NCBI GenBank assembly: GCA_002104935.1 | Contig: MCGT01000010.1 | Location: forward strand, 124,001 to 188,000 | DNA: 64,000 nt | DNA from: Hesseltinella vesiculosa | Taxonomy: Eukaryota > Mucoromycota > Mucoromycetes > Mucorales > Cunninghamellaceae | Direction of reading: 5' to 3' | Shown: piece after piece, positions 1-11,118 of the stretch | Layout of the letters: each line of letters starts with the position of its first letter | Position numbering within the stretch: the stretch's first letter is position 1 | Notes under the pieces: model-generated | Databases searched by the model: none | What the model saw: the letters and a program-made list of their open reading frames with translations, nothing else | Told to the model about the DNA's origin: nothing | Translations under genes and position numbers: made by a program

Positions 1-483
1 CATTTAAAAGTAAGGGGATCAAAAAAATTAAAAAGGCAGATTGAAAAAATAACGCAGAAGGCGGGTATTTTGGGGGTCAAAGAGCCTGCAATTTTGCAGG
101 TTCTGTGAGGGGCTAGCTTTTTGTGGGTGTTTGCAGGTTAAAAACCTCAATTTGCAGGGAAAATGGGGGTTACTGAAGGAATCCTCAAAAAAACCTGAAT
201 AATCTTGTGGGAATCCTATGATTTTTTCCACTGTGAGTGTGGCTGCCCAGCCAACCTTTTACAGCATAAAAGTCGGCAGGCGATCTGGTCAAAAACCACA
301 GTGCAAATATGTTCTAAATAAGCTTACCCCAATTTTGCATACGAATGGAAAGTGATGAGATACAGTATAACCTAAATGGAAATTGCAGCTCTCAGACCGC
401 TTGGGAAGGATGGCATTTCTCGCGCACTTGAAAACGATTTAGAAATCCGCCGTCTTTTCTCTTTCTTCTGTATCTAATTCGCC
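1..483. other. Spacer upstream of METTL16 with a repeat fragment
   Basis: I see no convincing gene here. A stretch at about 245-330 resembles pieces found near 25.0 kb and 44.7 kb: a block coding for Ala-Gln-Pro-Thr followed about 35 nt later by a 'GATCTGGTCAAAAACC' core. It looks like a decayed member of a dispersed repeat family. The METTL16 promoter must lie in the last 150 bases. Confidence 0.4.
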
Positions 484-2342
484 ATGAGCAAACGCAAGCA
501 CGCGGATTCACACGACAACAACTTTGCAGAAGAGCAAACATCAGGAGACATCCTTCATCCTAGAAGCAAGTACTACAGCAATCGTCCGGATTTTGACGTC
601 CTAGCTCTAGAATACCCAACCTTTCGACCGTTGTAACGACTGCTCCATTCAGCCCATAAGCTAAACGAAACATTCACCTCAATGCTAATCTCTTTTGTAG
701 TGTCCAAAATGGTATGATTGACTTCAAAGATCCAATGGCTGTCAAGTAAACATGATTGTAAAGATGTGAATGTCCTTGTTTTTTACTTACACGTGTCATT
801 ACATGTTTTTTAGAGAGCTCACGATTTGCCTACTAAAACGTGATTTTGACTTGAATGTGCAGCTACCTTTGACACGATTGATTCCTCCTATTCCTAACCG
901 TCTCAATTATATTCTCTGGATTGAAGATCTCCTCATGGAAACCATGCCCGATGTGGATTCTCGCCCTGTTCATGGGATTGACATGTATGACATCTCAAGA
1001 GATCATTACCTCAAAACAAGGTCTAGCAGGGGTGTTTTTTTTTCTTAAAAAGAAATTACTCTTTTTCATTAGCGGTGTAGGTGCAAGCTGTATCTATCCT
1101 TTGCTTGGCTGCCGAAGCAATCCTAACTGGCACTTTTTGGGCACGGGTAATGAAGCACAAACAAGACCGCATTCTGCATGAAATTCACTTTTTCAGAAAC
1201 GTGCGAAAATTACAGAAATCGATGAAGAATCGCTACATTGTGCGCAAGCGAATGTCATGGCCAATCAACTGGACAACCGTATCACTTTGGTCTTGAATAA
1301 CGATTCTTTCCGGATCTTTGTCTTGCCTGTGAACACAACCTACGATTTTTGCATGTGCAACCCCCCTTTTTATGCCTCTATGAAGGAGCTCGAGGAAGGA
1401 CTACGGAACAAAGAATTGGAACCTTCTGCAGTAAAATTGAGAAAAGTGGTAGATGCAAAGCTGATTTTGATATTGATGTTTGTTTATTTTCAAGGTGTGC
1501 ACGGGCTCCAACTCAGAGTTGATTACAGATGGTGGCGAATTTGCTTTTATCAAGCGCATGATCCTGGAGAGTGTACGCTACCGAGATCGCATCCATTGGT
1601 ATACGAGTATGATGGGCCTAAAGCGAACCATCCGACCAATCACTCAAGTGCTCAAAGAGCATAAGGTAACAGCAGACGATGAAGAAAACACAACCGAGAC
1701 TGACCATGCTGTTCAGATCAACAACTACGTGGTAACAGAGTTTTGTCAAGGTCGAACAAAGCGCTGGGGAATTGCGTGGTCTTTCCAATCCGCACGAGTG
1801 GTTAGTCATCCGACGATTTAAATGTTTATTGGACTAACATGGCTCTCTCCCTTTTCTTACAGAACCGAGCCATTAGCCTCGAGGCCTATCGACCCAAATC
1901 CCAGTTTGAAGTGACGGTCCCGATCAGTCTGATAAAGGCCGAAGGGCTGCTTCTGGAAATTTTACGTGATTTGTCCATCCCAGTCTCAAGCGGACAGTTT
2001 AGCATCAAAGAGCAAGAGCACAAGTTACCAGGAAAAGGTATCTCCTTTGAAATCCAGCCTCAAAAAAATACATGGTCACGGTCAGCTCGTCGATCCCTGA
2101 AACGGCAGCGTATCGAGCAGCAGTCTGACATGACTACAGAAGCCATCCTCGCCGCTCTCCCTCCGATATCGCTCAGCATCGAGCTCTCGCTGGTAAATCA
2201 GACTGACCAAGAATCGACTCTCCGAGCAAGCTGGATGCACGGTCCTGATCGCTCAGTTTTTGAAAGCTTTTGGAGCCACCTAAAGAAGCGAATCGAGCAA
2301 GGTTCTGGGATCAGTCAAGGGTCTCGATTTGTTAATGAATAA
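484..2342 (+). CDS. METTL16: METTL16-type RNA N6-adenosine methyltransferase
   Basis: Predicted 479-aa homologue of METTL16/METT10D, the SAM-dependent enzyme that methylates U6 snRNA at N6-adenosine. Seven exons fit: 484-632, 701-745, 814-984, 1073-1146, 1216-1430, 1495-1800 and 1863-2342; all junctions are GT-AG and the joined frame is open. Visible family signatures are the segment FKDPMAV, the SAM-binding run GVGASCIYPLLG, the catalytic motif CNPPFY (about 1358-1375) and TEFCQGRTKRWGIAWSF (about 1734-1785). The C-terminal part after 1863 is less conserved, as expected for the family, and may hold the RNA-binding region. The start is the first ATG in frame; the N-terminus is short, basic and histidine-rich. 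The gene runs convergently toward MED31, leaving 77 bases between stops. S. cerevisiae lacks this enzyme, so its presence is informative about lineage. Confidence 0.93.
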
Positions 2343-2419
2343 AATCAATGGGCAAGCATCTTTTTAATATCAGAGGAGAGTGGTATAAATGTGAGGCAGT
2401 GCTCACTTCGCTGGAGGAT

Positions 2420-2909
2420 CTACGTAGATTGATCCATGGCGACGGCATCAGAGGGTACAGGATTAGTGCTCGTGGCCTCCTTTGGCGCATTACGAAGGTA
2501 CATCCAGTGGTAATACTGCATGCGATGAACTTCCTGGGTATTTTCAGAGGTGCTAATGAAATCTCGAAACTGTGGCGATTGCAGTAAATCTAAAAAATAT
2601 AACGCATGGGGATACCTGGATAGAAGAGATGAGAGGCGGCTAGCAGGTGTCCATACAAGAATTGTCTTACATGACAAATCGGGCATATTCTGGTTGCTTC
2701 CAATATTGCAAATAGTCCAAGTAGTTGATAAATTCAGGATCTTTCAGAAATTGCTGCTGTGCGAGATCTTTAAAAAATAACAATTAAAAGGGTACAAGTG
2801 TATTTTATTTTAAAACGAATTACGTACTGTTTAAATACCATGGATTTGATAGGCATTGGATGAACTCAAGTTCGATTTGAAAGCGATTCTTTTCTTGGTC
2901 TGCAAGCAT
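2420..2909 (-). CDS. MED31: Mediator complex subunit 31 (Soh1)
   Basis: Predicted 124-aa Mediator middle-module subunit that links transcription factors to RNA polymerase II. Exons on the minus strand are 2909-2828, 2767-2671 and 2615-2420, all with GT-AG introns (54-60 nt). The core shows the tight MED31 signature: RFQIELEFIQCLSNPWYLN, then DPEFINYLDYLQYWKQPEYARF, then YPHALYFLDLLQSPQFR and QYYHW near the end. Length matches the usual 110-130 aa. The start ATG at 2909 gives a short N-terminus (MLADQEKN) before the conserved core, as in other fungi. Its 3' end faces METTL16. I see no regulatory element beyond T-rich upstream DNA. Confidence 0.92.
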
Positions 2910-3468
2910 CACGATTACAAAAACAGGTTAGGAAAAGAGATTCGCGGCGACTTTCAGCTGCCGATGTGTTCTTTGGTTTTTCCAGCTGGGTGATCGGAGA
3001 TTGTCAACGTTTTCGCTTTTTTTTTTTCAAGCGCTTTCCCCCCCCCAGCTGGCCCTCAGGTGGATTGGTCTTATTAATTGAAAATTTGACCTCTACCGTT
3101 CGATACAAACATTCGCACTCCACCATATGATAAAGAATGACCATGGCCAAACCGGCAGGCGTCTCAGAAAGCTTGCAGCAACGGTTGAGTCAAAACAGCT
3201 CGCAATGCCAGGTCAACGTAGTACACCAGCTTTCGTTATAAACTTAAATAGGCAACACCAGTGCAAACATATTCTAAATTATGCTCCTAGAGCATTCCTT
3301 TTCTTTAATATGACTATTGTTGAAGCAGGCGGGTATATCCCTGTAACTTTGAAACAGTAAACGTGTTTACCCGAGACGTGTGAAGAGCCAGGCGTTAGCC
3401 TAACGACGCCTGGTGATACTCTTAGCGAAGAGCACATTCTGCATTTAAAACGTGATTTGTGCTTTTAT
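2910..3468. other. Spacer with weak repeat similarity
   Basis: No gene is recognised. A piece at about 2987-3010 (AGCTGGGTGATCGGAGAT) resembles the 25.04 kb repeat piece AGCTGGTGAATCGGAGGT. The stretch GTGCAAACATATTCTAAATT at about 3259 resembles 300-320. A C9 run lies at about 3040. This is probably decayed repeat DNA plus the MED31 promoter. Confidence 0.35.
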
Positions 3469-4560
3469 TCATTGAGGATCACTTTCCTTTGGGTGTATGT
3501 AATTCTGATGCCACGTGTAGTCAGGATTGCTGATCAAGAAGCCGCGAATGGCTTGCAATGGCGTGGTTGGCGTTCGTCCAAGAACTTGGGTCATAAGTGG
3601 ATGGGTGGTCTGCGCGTCACCTTTGGCCAAGCCTTCATACCAAGAGGCCAGCATTTGAAAAAAGGCGAGAGGTTTACCCCCTTGATCATTGGCTCCGTTG
3701 AATTTGATGTAATCCTCTGGCGATACGATCTCAAGCTTGACCGATCGTCCAGTGACGCTGTTGATTTCATCCACGATGGCAGCAAACGACGCTGGTTCGG
3801 GGGCAGTTAAGAGCACAATCTCTTTGTCATGACCACCAGCAAGCATCAAGCGAGCATTTGCTTCACCAAGTTCCTTGCGTGTGGCCAGTGCCATTGTTGC
3901 ATTGGCAGGAAGATAAAGAGTCTCCGTGTCGGGATACCAATTCAAAAACAGAGGGAATGCATCCGCATAAACGCCTTCACGAATGGATGTGTAGTTGATG
4001 CCTGACCTAACGTAAGATCAGGTGCACAGAGCAGGATCCGAATGAGAGACTTTGATTGGTGCTTTCATTTCCATTGCTTTCTGAAACTTACTCCTCGAGC
4101 ATGGTTTCCGTTTGATAATGCACTGTTTGCACAGCTACTTTGGAATCAGATTTGAGTCCACCAAAAGCAAGTGACGTGTACCAAACCTTAAAGGGAAGAG
4201 AGAATAGGTACCTTGCTGCAACGTCTTTTTTTTCTTTTTTCTTTTCATTACATGTTTCACCTCTGTTTTCTTAGCAGCGTCGACTACAGATTGGTGTTGG
4301 ATCATGCGGCGGGCATTGTCAAAGGTGTTTGTGCTGACGAAAAACAGATTGTCTACGTCCTTAAAAGCCGTTTCCAGCGAACGTGGTTCGTCGAAATTGA
4401 CGTGGCGAAAAGCGATGCCTTGGTCTTCAAAGCTTGAACGATTGGCCTCGTTGGAGGAGCCAACGGCAAAGTCGGACTTTGGCACATTGGCAACGAAGTG
4501 CGCGAGGACCTCTTTGCCTAGCCCTCCTGTCGCGCCGGTGATGAGATATTTTAGGGTCAT
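3469..4560 (-). CDS. NmrA-like / SDR-family NAD(P)-dependent oxidoreductase
   Basis: Predicted 313-aa atypical short-chain dehydrogenase of the NmrA/quinone oxidoreductase 2 type. Exons are 4560-4252, 4186-4092 and 4006-3469, all GT-AG. The N-terminus has a Rossmann start with the glycine-rich motif ITGATGGLGKEV at residues 6-17, matching GxxGxxG for NAD(P) binding. It is followed by the family pattern DNLFFVST and, after the first intron, VWYTSLAFGG and SGINYTSIREGVYAD, typical of the NmrA fold rather than of catalytic YxxxK dehydrogenases. Substrate cannot be told: members include quinone oxidoreductases and NADPH sensors that bind transcription factors. The ATG at 4560 places the dinucleotide motif at the usual distance. 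It lies head-to-tail with TRAPPC12, 263 bases downstream of that gene's stop. Confidence 0.85.
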
Positions 4561-4823
4561 AAGGATGCTTTCGAGGAGATTCGAGCTGGGAAATAAAAAG
4601 AAAAAGGAAAAGAAAAGGGTTGCTGATAAAAACGCATTGCAGCTCCATCCATTTGTCAGCATTTGGTTTTGTCATCTGCTGATCCGAAGTAAGCCCAGAA
4701 GAAAGGCGGGCTTTGCAAGCGTAGCTCATTTCAGCTCTAGATCTGTGCGACAGGGCTGGAAACAAAAGAGCAACAAGAATAGTTTATCTGACGAAACGAT
4801 GGCGCAGCATAAGATCCTATTTA

Positions 4824-6538
4824 TTACAATTTAAGGCAAAGGGTATTAAAGGAGTCACCCACATGAGGCGTGATGGTCTTTGTCAGCTCCACTTTCTTCT
4901 GCGTCGTGACTTCAGTTTGATATCGTAGTTCGTAGAGCGTACACAGGTTCAAAATGGAGGTTTCGCAGGCACCAGCCTTTGCAGGAGCCTGTTGGACTGT
5001 CGATTCAAGCAGCTGGACAGCCTCGGTCAACTGGCCTAGATAAAGGCGACAAACCGCCAGGTTGCTCGATGCCTAAAGGAACAAAAACTTAGTCCAATGG
5101 AGAGGGTATCCGGATATTTTTCTCAGTCATACCAAGAGGTTATCATTGTTGTTAGCCAATATCTGTTTCAGGTTATCTTCAGCCATTTTCCATTCACCTT
5201 TTGCCATGGCCAGCAACGATCTAAAGACGCAAAGACGACAGTGGTAAATGACCGTTGCCATGACTGCAGGGGATGACCGACGGCCGTCACTTTGTCCTGG
5301 ACATACCTGTTTACTAACACAGCTTCCTGCAATGGCTGGGAGTCAGACGTAGAATGAGCGGCTTCCTCCACTTGGTGGAACATCTCTGTGGCATGATAAA
5401 TATCACCCAGCTACATGGACCAACAGAAAAAAAAAAGGAAAAGAAAAATGAGATGGTGCTTGGACAACAATTCCAGTATGTCAGCTTTTTACTTGAAGAT
5501 AAAGTCTGCCCAAGCTTGATACCAAGTCCAAGTTGGGACCTTTGTATTTTTCCTTGAGTGCCTGCAAGGTCACGGTGGCCTTTGCAAAGTCTTGCATGTG
5601 AATCCATTGCGACACAAGTAGCAGCGACACACGCATTTCGCGTTGCTCCTGGCGCCAGCGTTGGCAGTGAATGACCAAGATCGACAATCGTTCGAGGGTA
5701 ACCAAAGGGTGTTGCAGCTTACTTGGCAACAAGGCCCAAAGCACACGCATGTCAAAAGGTATCAGAGCGTCGTCCTCCTCGGACAGGCTCATGTTTGTCA
5801 GCAGGTCGCCGAATTTTTCAAATTCTGCAGAAGCAAGCTGGTAAAATCCCAATTGGTACAAAGCAAGCAAACGAATGTACCATAGCTGTCAAGTATCACC
5901 AATGGAAAAAAAAAGGGGGAAGAATGTGAGGAGAAGGTTCCTCTCTCTTCACTGGCTTCTTACTTGTATGATGCTGGGCATATCAGTGGGAGCCGTTTGC
6001 AGTAATTTTTGTTTGGCGTGGCGAGCCAAGGACCGCCAGTGGTTATTCATCTAGTGAAAAGAGAGCGTGTTAATCTTTCATGATCTAGCACAAAGCAAGA
6101 AAGGGTTGGCAATGAGGCATTACCACCATGTTGGCAAGCGCGCCAGGTTGGCCATCGGTGCTCATTGTCTGCAAGTGGGGTCGCTCAGGGCGTTGAGGAG
6201 GTGGGACATGACGTTCCAAAATGTCGCTGAGTGGGTCATTCTACAAGGTATGAAGAGCGGTTAAAAATAAGATGACGTTCAAATGTCAAAGGAAGTAGGA
6301 TGCTTACAACAGGGATATCGTAAAAAGATGCATTGCTTGTCAGGACAGGGCCAAGTGTTGCCAGGCTGGATTGAAGCGATGGGGTTGTGGAAGTGGAGAG
6401 ACGAATTGGCGACGAGCTTAATGAATCGGTATCAGCGTTCGCTGGAATAGGTGAGGGAATCTGTCGTTGTTGTGCATGTACTGGAGGTGGAGATGCTACA
6501 GACGAATTCACTGCATCAAATAAATCAAACTGGTCCAT
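4824..6538 (-). CDS. TRAPPC12: TRAPP complex subunit 12 (TPR protein)
   Basis: Predicted 422-aa homologue of TRAPPC12, a tetratricopeptide protein of the metazoan and filamentous-fungal TRAPP III tethering complex acting in ER-Golgi traffic and autophagy. Exons are 6538-6308, 6240-6124, 6050-5964, 5885-5493, 5410-5307, 5220-5133 and 5072-4824; all introns are GT-AG and frames join. Signatures are LWYIRLLALYQLGFYQLASAEFE, the repeat LGDIYHATEMFHQVEE, SNLAVCRLYLGQLTEAVQLLE and the invariant C-terminal GDSFNTLCLKL. The first exon (residues 1-77) is Ser/Pro-rich and poorly conserved, as in animal homologues. It shares a 143-bp divergent upstream region with RIT1. S. cerevisiae has no clear orthologue. 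Confidence 0.88.
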
Positions 6539-6681
6539 TTTCTACTGCCAAACAGGTAGAAAAAAAAAGAGAGGGGAACAAAAAAAAAAAAAATCAATGA
6601 CCATTAATAGCCAATCAGCGGCCGCAACAGGCCTTCTTCACAAAAAATACATGGTTTTGCTGCTTCCTGTTCTCTTTCTGA
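6539..6681. promoter_or_regulatory. Short divergent promoter region, TRAPPC12 / RIT1
   Basis: Only 143 bases separate the two start codons, so both genes must initiate transcription from here or inside each other. It contains A-rich runs at about 6561-6594 and a CCAATCAGC sequence at about 6611, a possible CCAAT-type box. The function is inferred from position. Confidence 0.5.
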
Positions 6682-8563
6682 ATGATTCGCTTTGGCCAAG
6701 AACTTGACGCGATCAGTAAGGATCACAAACGAATGTTAGTACTTCAAGAGCAGATGTTTACTGCACACATACTATAACATTATACGAGTATTAATGCCTT
6801 GGCTATTCTCATTTTGTGAGGGGATTTAGCTTCAATCGCTTGAAATCGATCGTCGAAGATGCCCAATTCATAGATCAAGTCATTGATACTTATCCGAGCA
6901 TGGCAATCATTTGTAAGAGACTAACTAAGCACCTGTAACATTCCATGTTACCATGCTGATTATTTTTATTTATTTTTATTCAGCAAACGAACGCTGCGGT
7001 TCATGGTATATTAACCGTGTCAAGGTGAGGCTTCTGAAGCTTTCCTTCAACGCAGTACCATTCTCATTTTATTAATTTTATTTTATCCAGCATCCACAGA
7101 CATTCTCAGCTTATTTCAAGTCAACCGATGGCCACATGGGGCAGTGGGATTTCAACATGCGCAGAGCCAACCTACACTTGGTTCAAGTGATAACAGATCA
7201 CCGAGGCGGCATCGTGGTAGATTCTACCCGGCGAGGCAAACGTATACCTGACGCTTTGGCAAAGACTGTCCCGATCTGGTGCTGCACATTGAACCGCACC
7301 ATCTGTCGATACAGAGAGCTCCAGGGCATTGATTCTCCACAAGACTGGGACACGTCGTTTCATTCTCTTCCCTCAGCCATCTCTCGATCAGAACACGTGC
7401 AGATTGAAGCAAGGATCGATGCCTTTGTGGATAAGTTCTGGGTAGCCAGTTGTACAGGGGAAGGAAACGGACACCACAGTAACAGTTCTTTCTTTTTATT
7501 AAAAAAAATAGAAGTACAACGTGGACATTGCACCCATGGAGCGGCTACTTCAAAAACCTTTGCGCCCGTTTTGGCTGACCCCTGAATCCAACCTCTCTTT
7601 CCCCATCGAATGCATGGATGTTTACCCGGTAATTTGTGTCAGTGCTTCGCAATTTATTCAAGATGGTGGCTGTCAAGGGCGAGATGGTTATTTGTACGTC
7701 CAAGGTTCTGCAGATGATCAGGAAGCATGGAGCCTGGTAAATGAAATGACGGGTTGGTGAAGATATTTTTATCCGACTTTTTTTTTTTTTTTTTTTTTTT
7801 ACAAGGGCTTGACAGCACGTTTATTTTGGCAGCACCATTCACCTATTCTGCAACAGGCAAGCACGTGCGCGGAGGTGGTACAAGAACTCATGGCACGGGA
7901 TCGTCAGGAACGGCAGCTCGTGCAGCATAAAGGTGAACAGTCGGTTGATTCAGAAGCATGGCATTTCATTGAAGGAACAACGCTGGCTGTTGGCGATAAG
8001 TCTGCTGTTCTAAATTGGACACAACACTTTGATGCTGCAATTCAATGCTGCGTTGACGGAGCTTCTGCCTCGAACAAGGACGTTGTAATATCTCACTGGC
8101 TCGACCTTTCGATCCCGGAAGGCAAGAAAGGACAGCATGTGCTGGAAAAGGCAATTCCCGACGCCCTGGCATTTGCAAAACCTTATTTGCAGCAGGGCAA
8201 ACGAGTGCTTGTGTTTAGTGTGGATGGAAAGGATCGTGCCGTCGGTGTTGCCTTGGCTCTATTCGTAAATAACTACGACGACCAAAGTAAGAAGCCCACT
8301 CTATTCACTAGTCTGGCATACAAAGGCATAGACGCATATCTCATCTCTCCTTTCATCAGACGTTTGGCAGCCTGCACCGTCGAGAAAACTGACAAAGGAG
8401 TCCATTCGACAAAAACTTATACAGCTGATATCCAGCCATCCTCAGGTAAAGTAACATGCTGCAAAAGGCCCAAGATTGATCGATCCTGATTCACTAGGCT
8501 TCTCCATCACGCGTTACATTGCGCCGAGTCAATACCCACTTTTTATCCAGCAGTGCAAATTGA
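6682..8563 (+). CDS. RIT1: Initiator tRNA phosphoribosyl transferase Rit1
   Basis: Predicted 487-aa enzyme that adds 2'-O-ribosyl phosphate to A64 of initiator tRNA-Met, keeping it out of elongation. Exons are 6682-6734, 6830-6912, 6984-7024, 7091-7441, 7512-7736, 7806-8450 and 8498-8563, all GT-AG. Family signatures are NRLKSIVEDAQF, NERCGSWYI, YFKSTDGHMGQWDFNMRR (about 7112-7166), VDSTRRGKRIPDALAKTVPIW (about 7219-7280), GLTARLFWQHH, and the C-terminal PSRVTLRRVNTHFLS. The domain order (N-terminal catalytic-like domain, C-terminal DUSP-like domain) fits the family. The first exon boundary (donor at 6735) was chosen because it joins SKDHKR to FNRLKSI as in relatives; other donors break the frame. 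The last donor at 8451 was chosen for the same reason. Confidence 0.9.
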
Positions 8564-8703
8564 CCATTAGCATATGCATTTGTGTTTTTTTATCCTTTCT
8601 TTATTATTAAGTTTTCATGGAGAACCTTGCAAATTAAATAATCATGGGCATTTTTTTTTGTGGTTTTTTTTTTTGGGACAAGAAAGGTGGGGACATATGG
8701 GGA

Positions 8704-8735
<32 letters not shown>

Positions 8736-8820
8736 AGGAGGGGGATAAAAAATAAAAGAAAGGTGCAGAGAGAAAAGAAAAAGGATGAGGAGGGAGAATC
8801 ATAAAGAGATGGGGTGGAAC

Positions 8821-10616
8821 TTATTCTTCCATATGTTCATCGTCCATGGGTTCAGCATCTTCGAGATATTCATCATCAGCATATTCATCATCGGCAGTAG
8901 CTTCTTGGTATTGTTGATATTCAGACACCAAATCTTGCATGTTGCTTTCACTTTCAGTGAATTCCATTTCTAAATAAGAAAAAGAGGGGGGCGAGTGAGC
9001 CTCCCGTTGACATTTCGCAGTAGAGGGGACTTACCATCCATGCCTTCGGAGGTGAACCAATGCAAGAAAGCCTTTCGTCGGAACATGGCAGTGAATTGTT
9101 CATTGACTCGCTTGAAGAGATCTTGAATGGCGGTGGTGTTACCAATAAAGGTACCGCTCATCTTCAAACCAACAGGGGGGATATCACACAAAGAAGTCTT
9201 GACACTGTTGGGGATCCATTCGACAAAGTAGGAGGAGTTCTTTTGTTGGACAGCCAACATTTGGTTTTCGACTTCCTTGGTGGACAAGCGGCCACGGAAG
9301 ATGGTGGCGGCGGTCAAGTAGCGACCGTGGCGAGGATCGGAAGCGGCCATCATGTTGCGAGCATCGAACATTTGAGCGGTCAATTCAGGAACAGACAAGT
9401 TACGGTATTGTTGAGAACCAAAGGCAGTCAAAGGAGCAACACCCACCATGAAGAAGTGGAGACGAGGGAAAGGCACTAGTCAAAAATAAAAAATAAATAA
9501 AAGGTTGGCGGGCAGTTTGGGCTAAAAAATAATAATATTAAACTTACCCATGTTGACACAAAGCTTGCGCATATCCGAGTTGAGTTGACCAGGGAAACGC
9601 AAGGAGGTGGACACACCAGACATAACGGCAGAGACCAATTGGTTAAGGTCACCATAACCAGGGTTGGTGAGCTTAAGGGTACGGAAACAGATATCATACA
9701 AGGCTTCGTTGTCGATACAGAAAGTGGCGTCACAGTTTTCGACCAGTTGGTGAACAGACAAGACAGCGTTGTAAGGTTCGACAACAGTGTCGGACACCTT
9801 GGGGGAGGGCACGACAGAGTAAGTGGACAGGATACGGTCAGGGTACTCTTCACGGATCTTGGACAACAACAGCGAACCCAAACCAGAACCAGTACCACCA
9901 CCGAGAGAGTGAGCCAATTGGAAACCTTGCAAGCAGTCTGTGTTTTCAGCTTCCTTGCGAATCACATCCATGATGGATTCAACCAATTCGGCGCCTTCAG
10001 TATAGTAGCCCTAGGAGAAGTGGTATGTTTGCGATTTTTTTTGTAAAATAGAAAAGATAGATTACCTTGGCCCAAGAGTTACCAGCACCAGATTGGGCAT
10101 GAATAAAGTTATCAGGACGGAAGATTTTGCCATAAGGGCTAGCACGAATAGCATCCATGGTAGCAGGTTCCAAATCCACCAAGACAGCTCTAAAAAAAAA
10201 ATAAGGTGAGTCACGTGCCTTGAGTCCATGAAAAGAGGGGAAGAAGGGGGGTATGCAAGAGGTGCAGTGTTGGGCATACCTAGGGACATATTTGCCTTGG
10301 TAACCTTCGTTGTAAAAGACGTTGATACGTTCCAATTCAAGATCGTTTTGGCCATTGTAGTTGCCATTAGCATCAAGACCATGTTCTTGAGAGATCGTTT
10401 CCCAGAACTTTTGACCAATCTAAAAACAAGTCATCAGTTTCTGGCCTTTCAGCACGTGCAATAAAGCTTCTTTTTCAACACGTTTTTTCCTGTCCAACAA
10501 TAAGACGTCCTGACTTACTTGGTTACCACATTGACCTAGACAAATGAATTGAGTACAACAGGAACAAAGTAAACAACCTCTGACTTACCAGCTTGAACGT
10601 GAATGATTTCTCTCAT
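8821..10616 (-). CDS. TUB2: Beta-tubulin
   Basis: Predicted 453-aa beta-tubulin, the GTP-exchanging subunit of microtubules. Exons are 10616-10589, 10535-10519, 10419-10280, 10189-10066, 10010-9548, 9475-9035 and 8969-8821, all GT-AG; the tiny second exon is 17 nt. It begins [15 protein letters not shown], contains the tubulin signature GGGTGSG at residues 140-146, and ends in an acidic tail with EDAEPMDDE. The MREI start supports the usual autoregulatory N-terminus. Histidine 6 and phenylalanine 200 are ordinary. Residue 167 is tyrosine (codon 9821-9819) and residue 198 is alanine (codon 9728-9726), where most eukaryotes have Phe167 and Glu198; both changes are known from benzimidazole-resistant isolates of other organisms. 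The gene is otherwise intact. Other tubulin genes presumably exist elsewhere in the genome. Confidence 0.97.
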
Positions 10617-11118
10617 GTTGTTAAAAAGGATGGCTTGTTCAAAATCTAATAAAATAACAATAAAAAAGGATGATGAGAAAATCAAAATAAAATAAAAACT
10701 CTATAAAACTGTCAATAACTAAACCAAAACGATGGACCTACATTAAAGTGACAAGGGAATTGAAAAGAAACAAGGAAGCTGTTTTTTTTCAAAAAGAAAA
10801 GAAAAGAAAAATGTAAAATGAAAGAGGGGAAAAGAGGAAACGAAAAAAAAAAAAAAAATTCTCTTGCCAATGGGGGAGACCCCCCTTTTTCCTTGCCCCG
10901 AAAATGGAACGGTTGGTTTTTTTTTTTTTTTAAACTCAATTGCGCGTCTTGCGTTTGATGCTATTGGCTCAAAGGAGATTGCACTCCTTTGTGTCACTTG
11001 CACGCACGGAAATCAACCCAAACAGAAAAACCTCTCGTCTTCCTGAACCATTGGATGACATTGTTATTTTAGCACTAGACAAAGGTATTTTTTTTATTTT
11101 ATTTGCGAATACTTCACC
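10617..11118. other. Spacer upstream of beta-tubulin
   Basis: No gene seen. The region has long A and T runs (for example about 10844-10858 and 10917-10931). It should hold the beta-tubulin promoter and the 3' end of the Hrp1-like gene. Confidence 0.4.

Noticed and set aside
28..231. 67-aa minus-strand open frame
   Set aside because: Its composition is low complexity, no family is visible and no splice context continues it.
10712..11046. Hydrophobic or Phe/Lys-rich open frames upstream of beta-tubulin
   Set aside because: They are translations of long A/T runs on both strands and show no conserved pattern.
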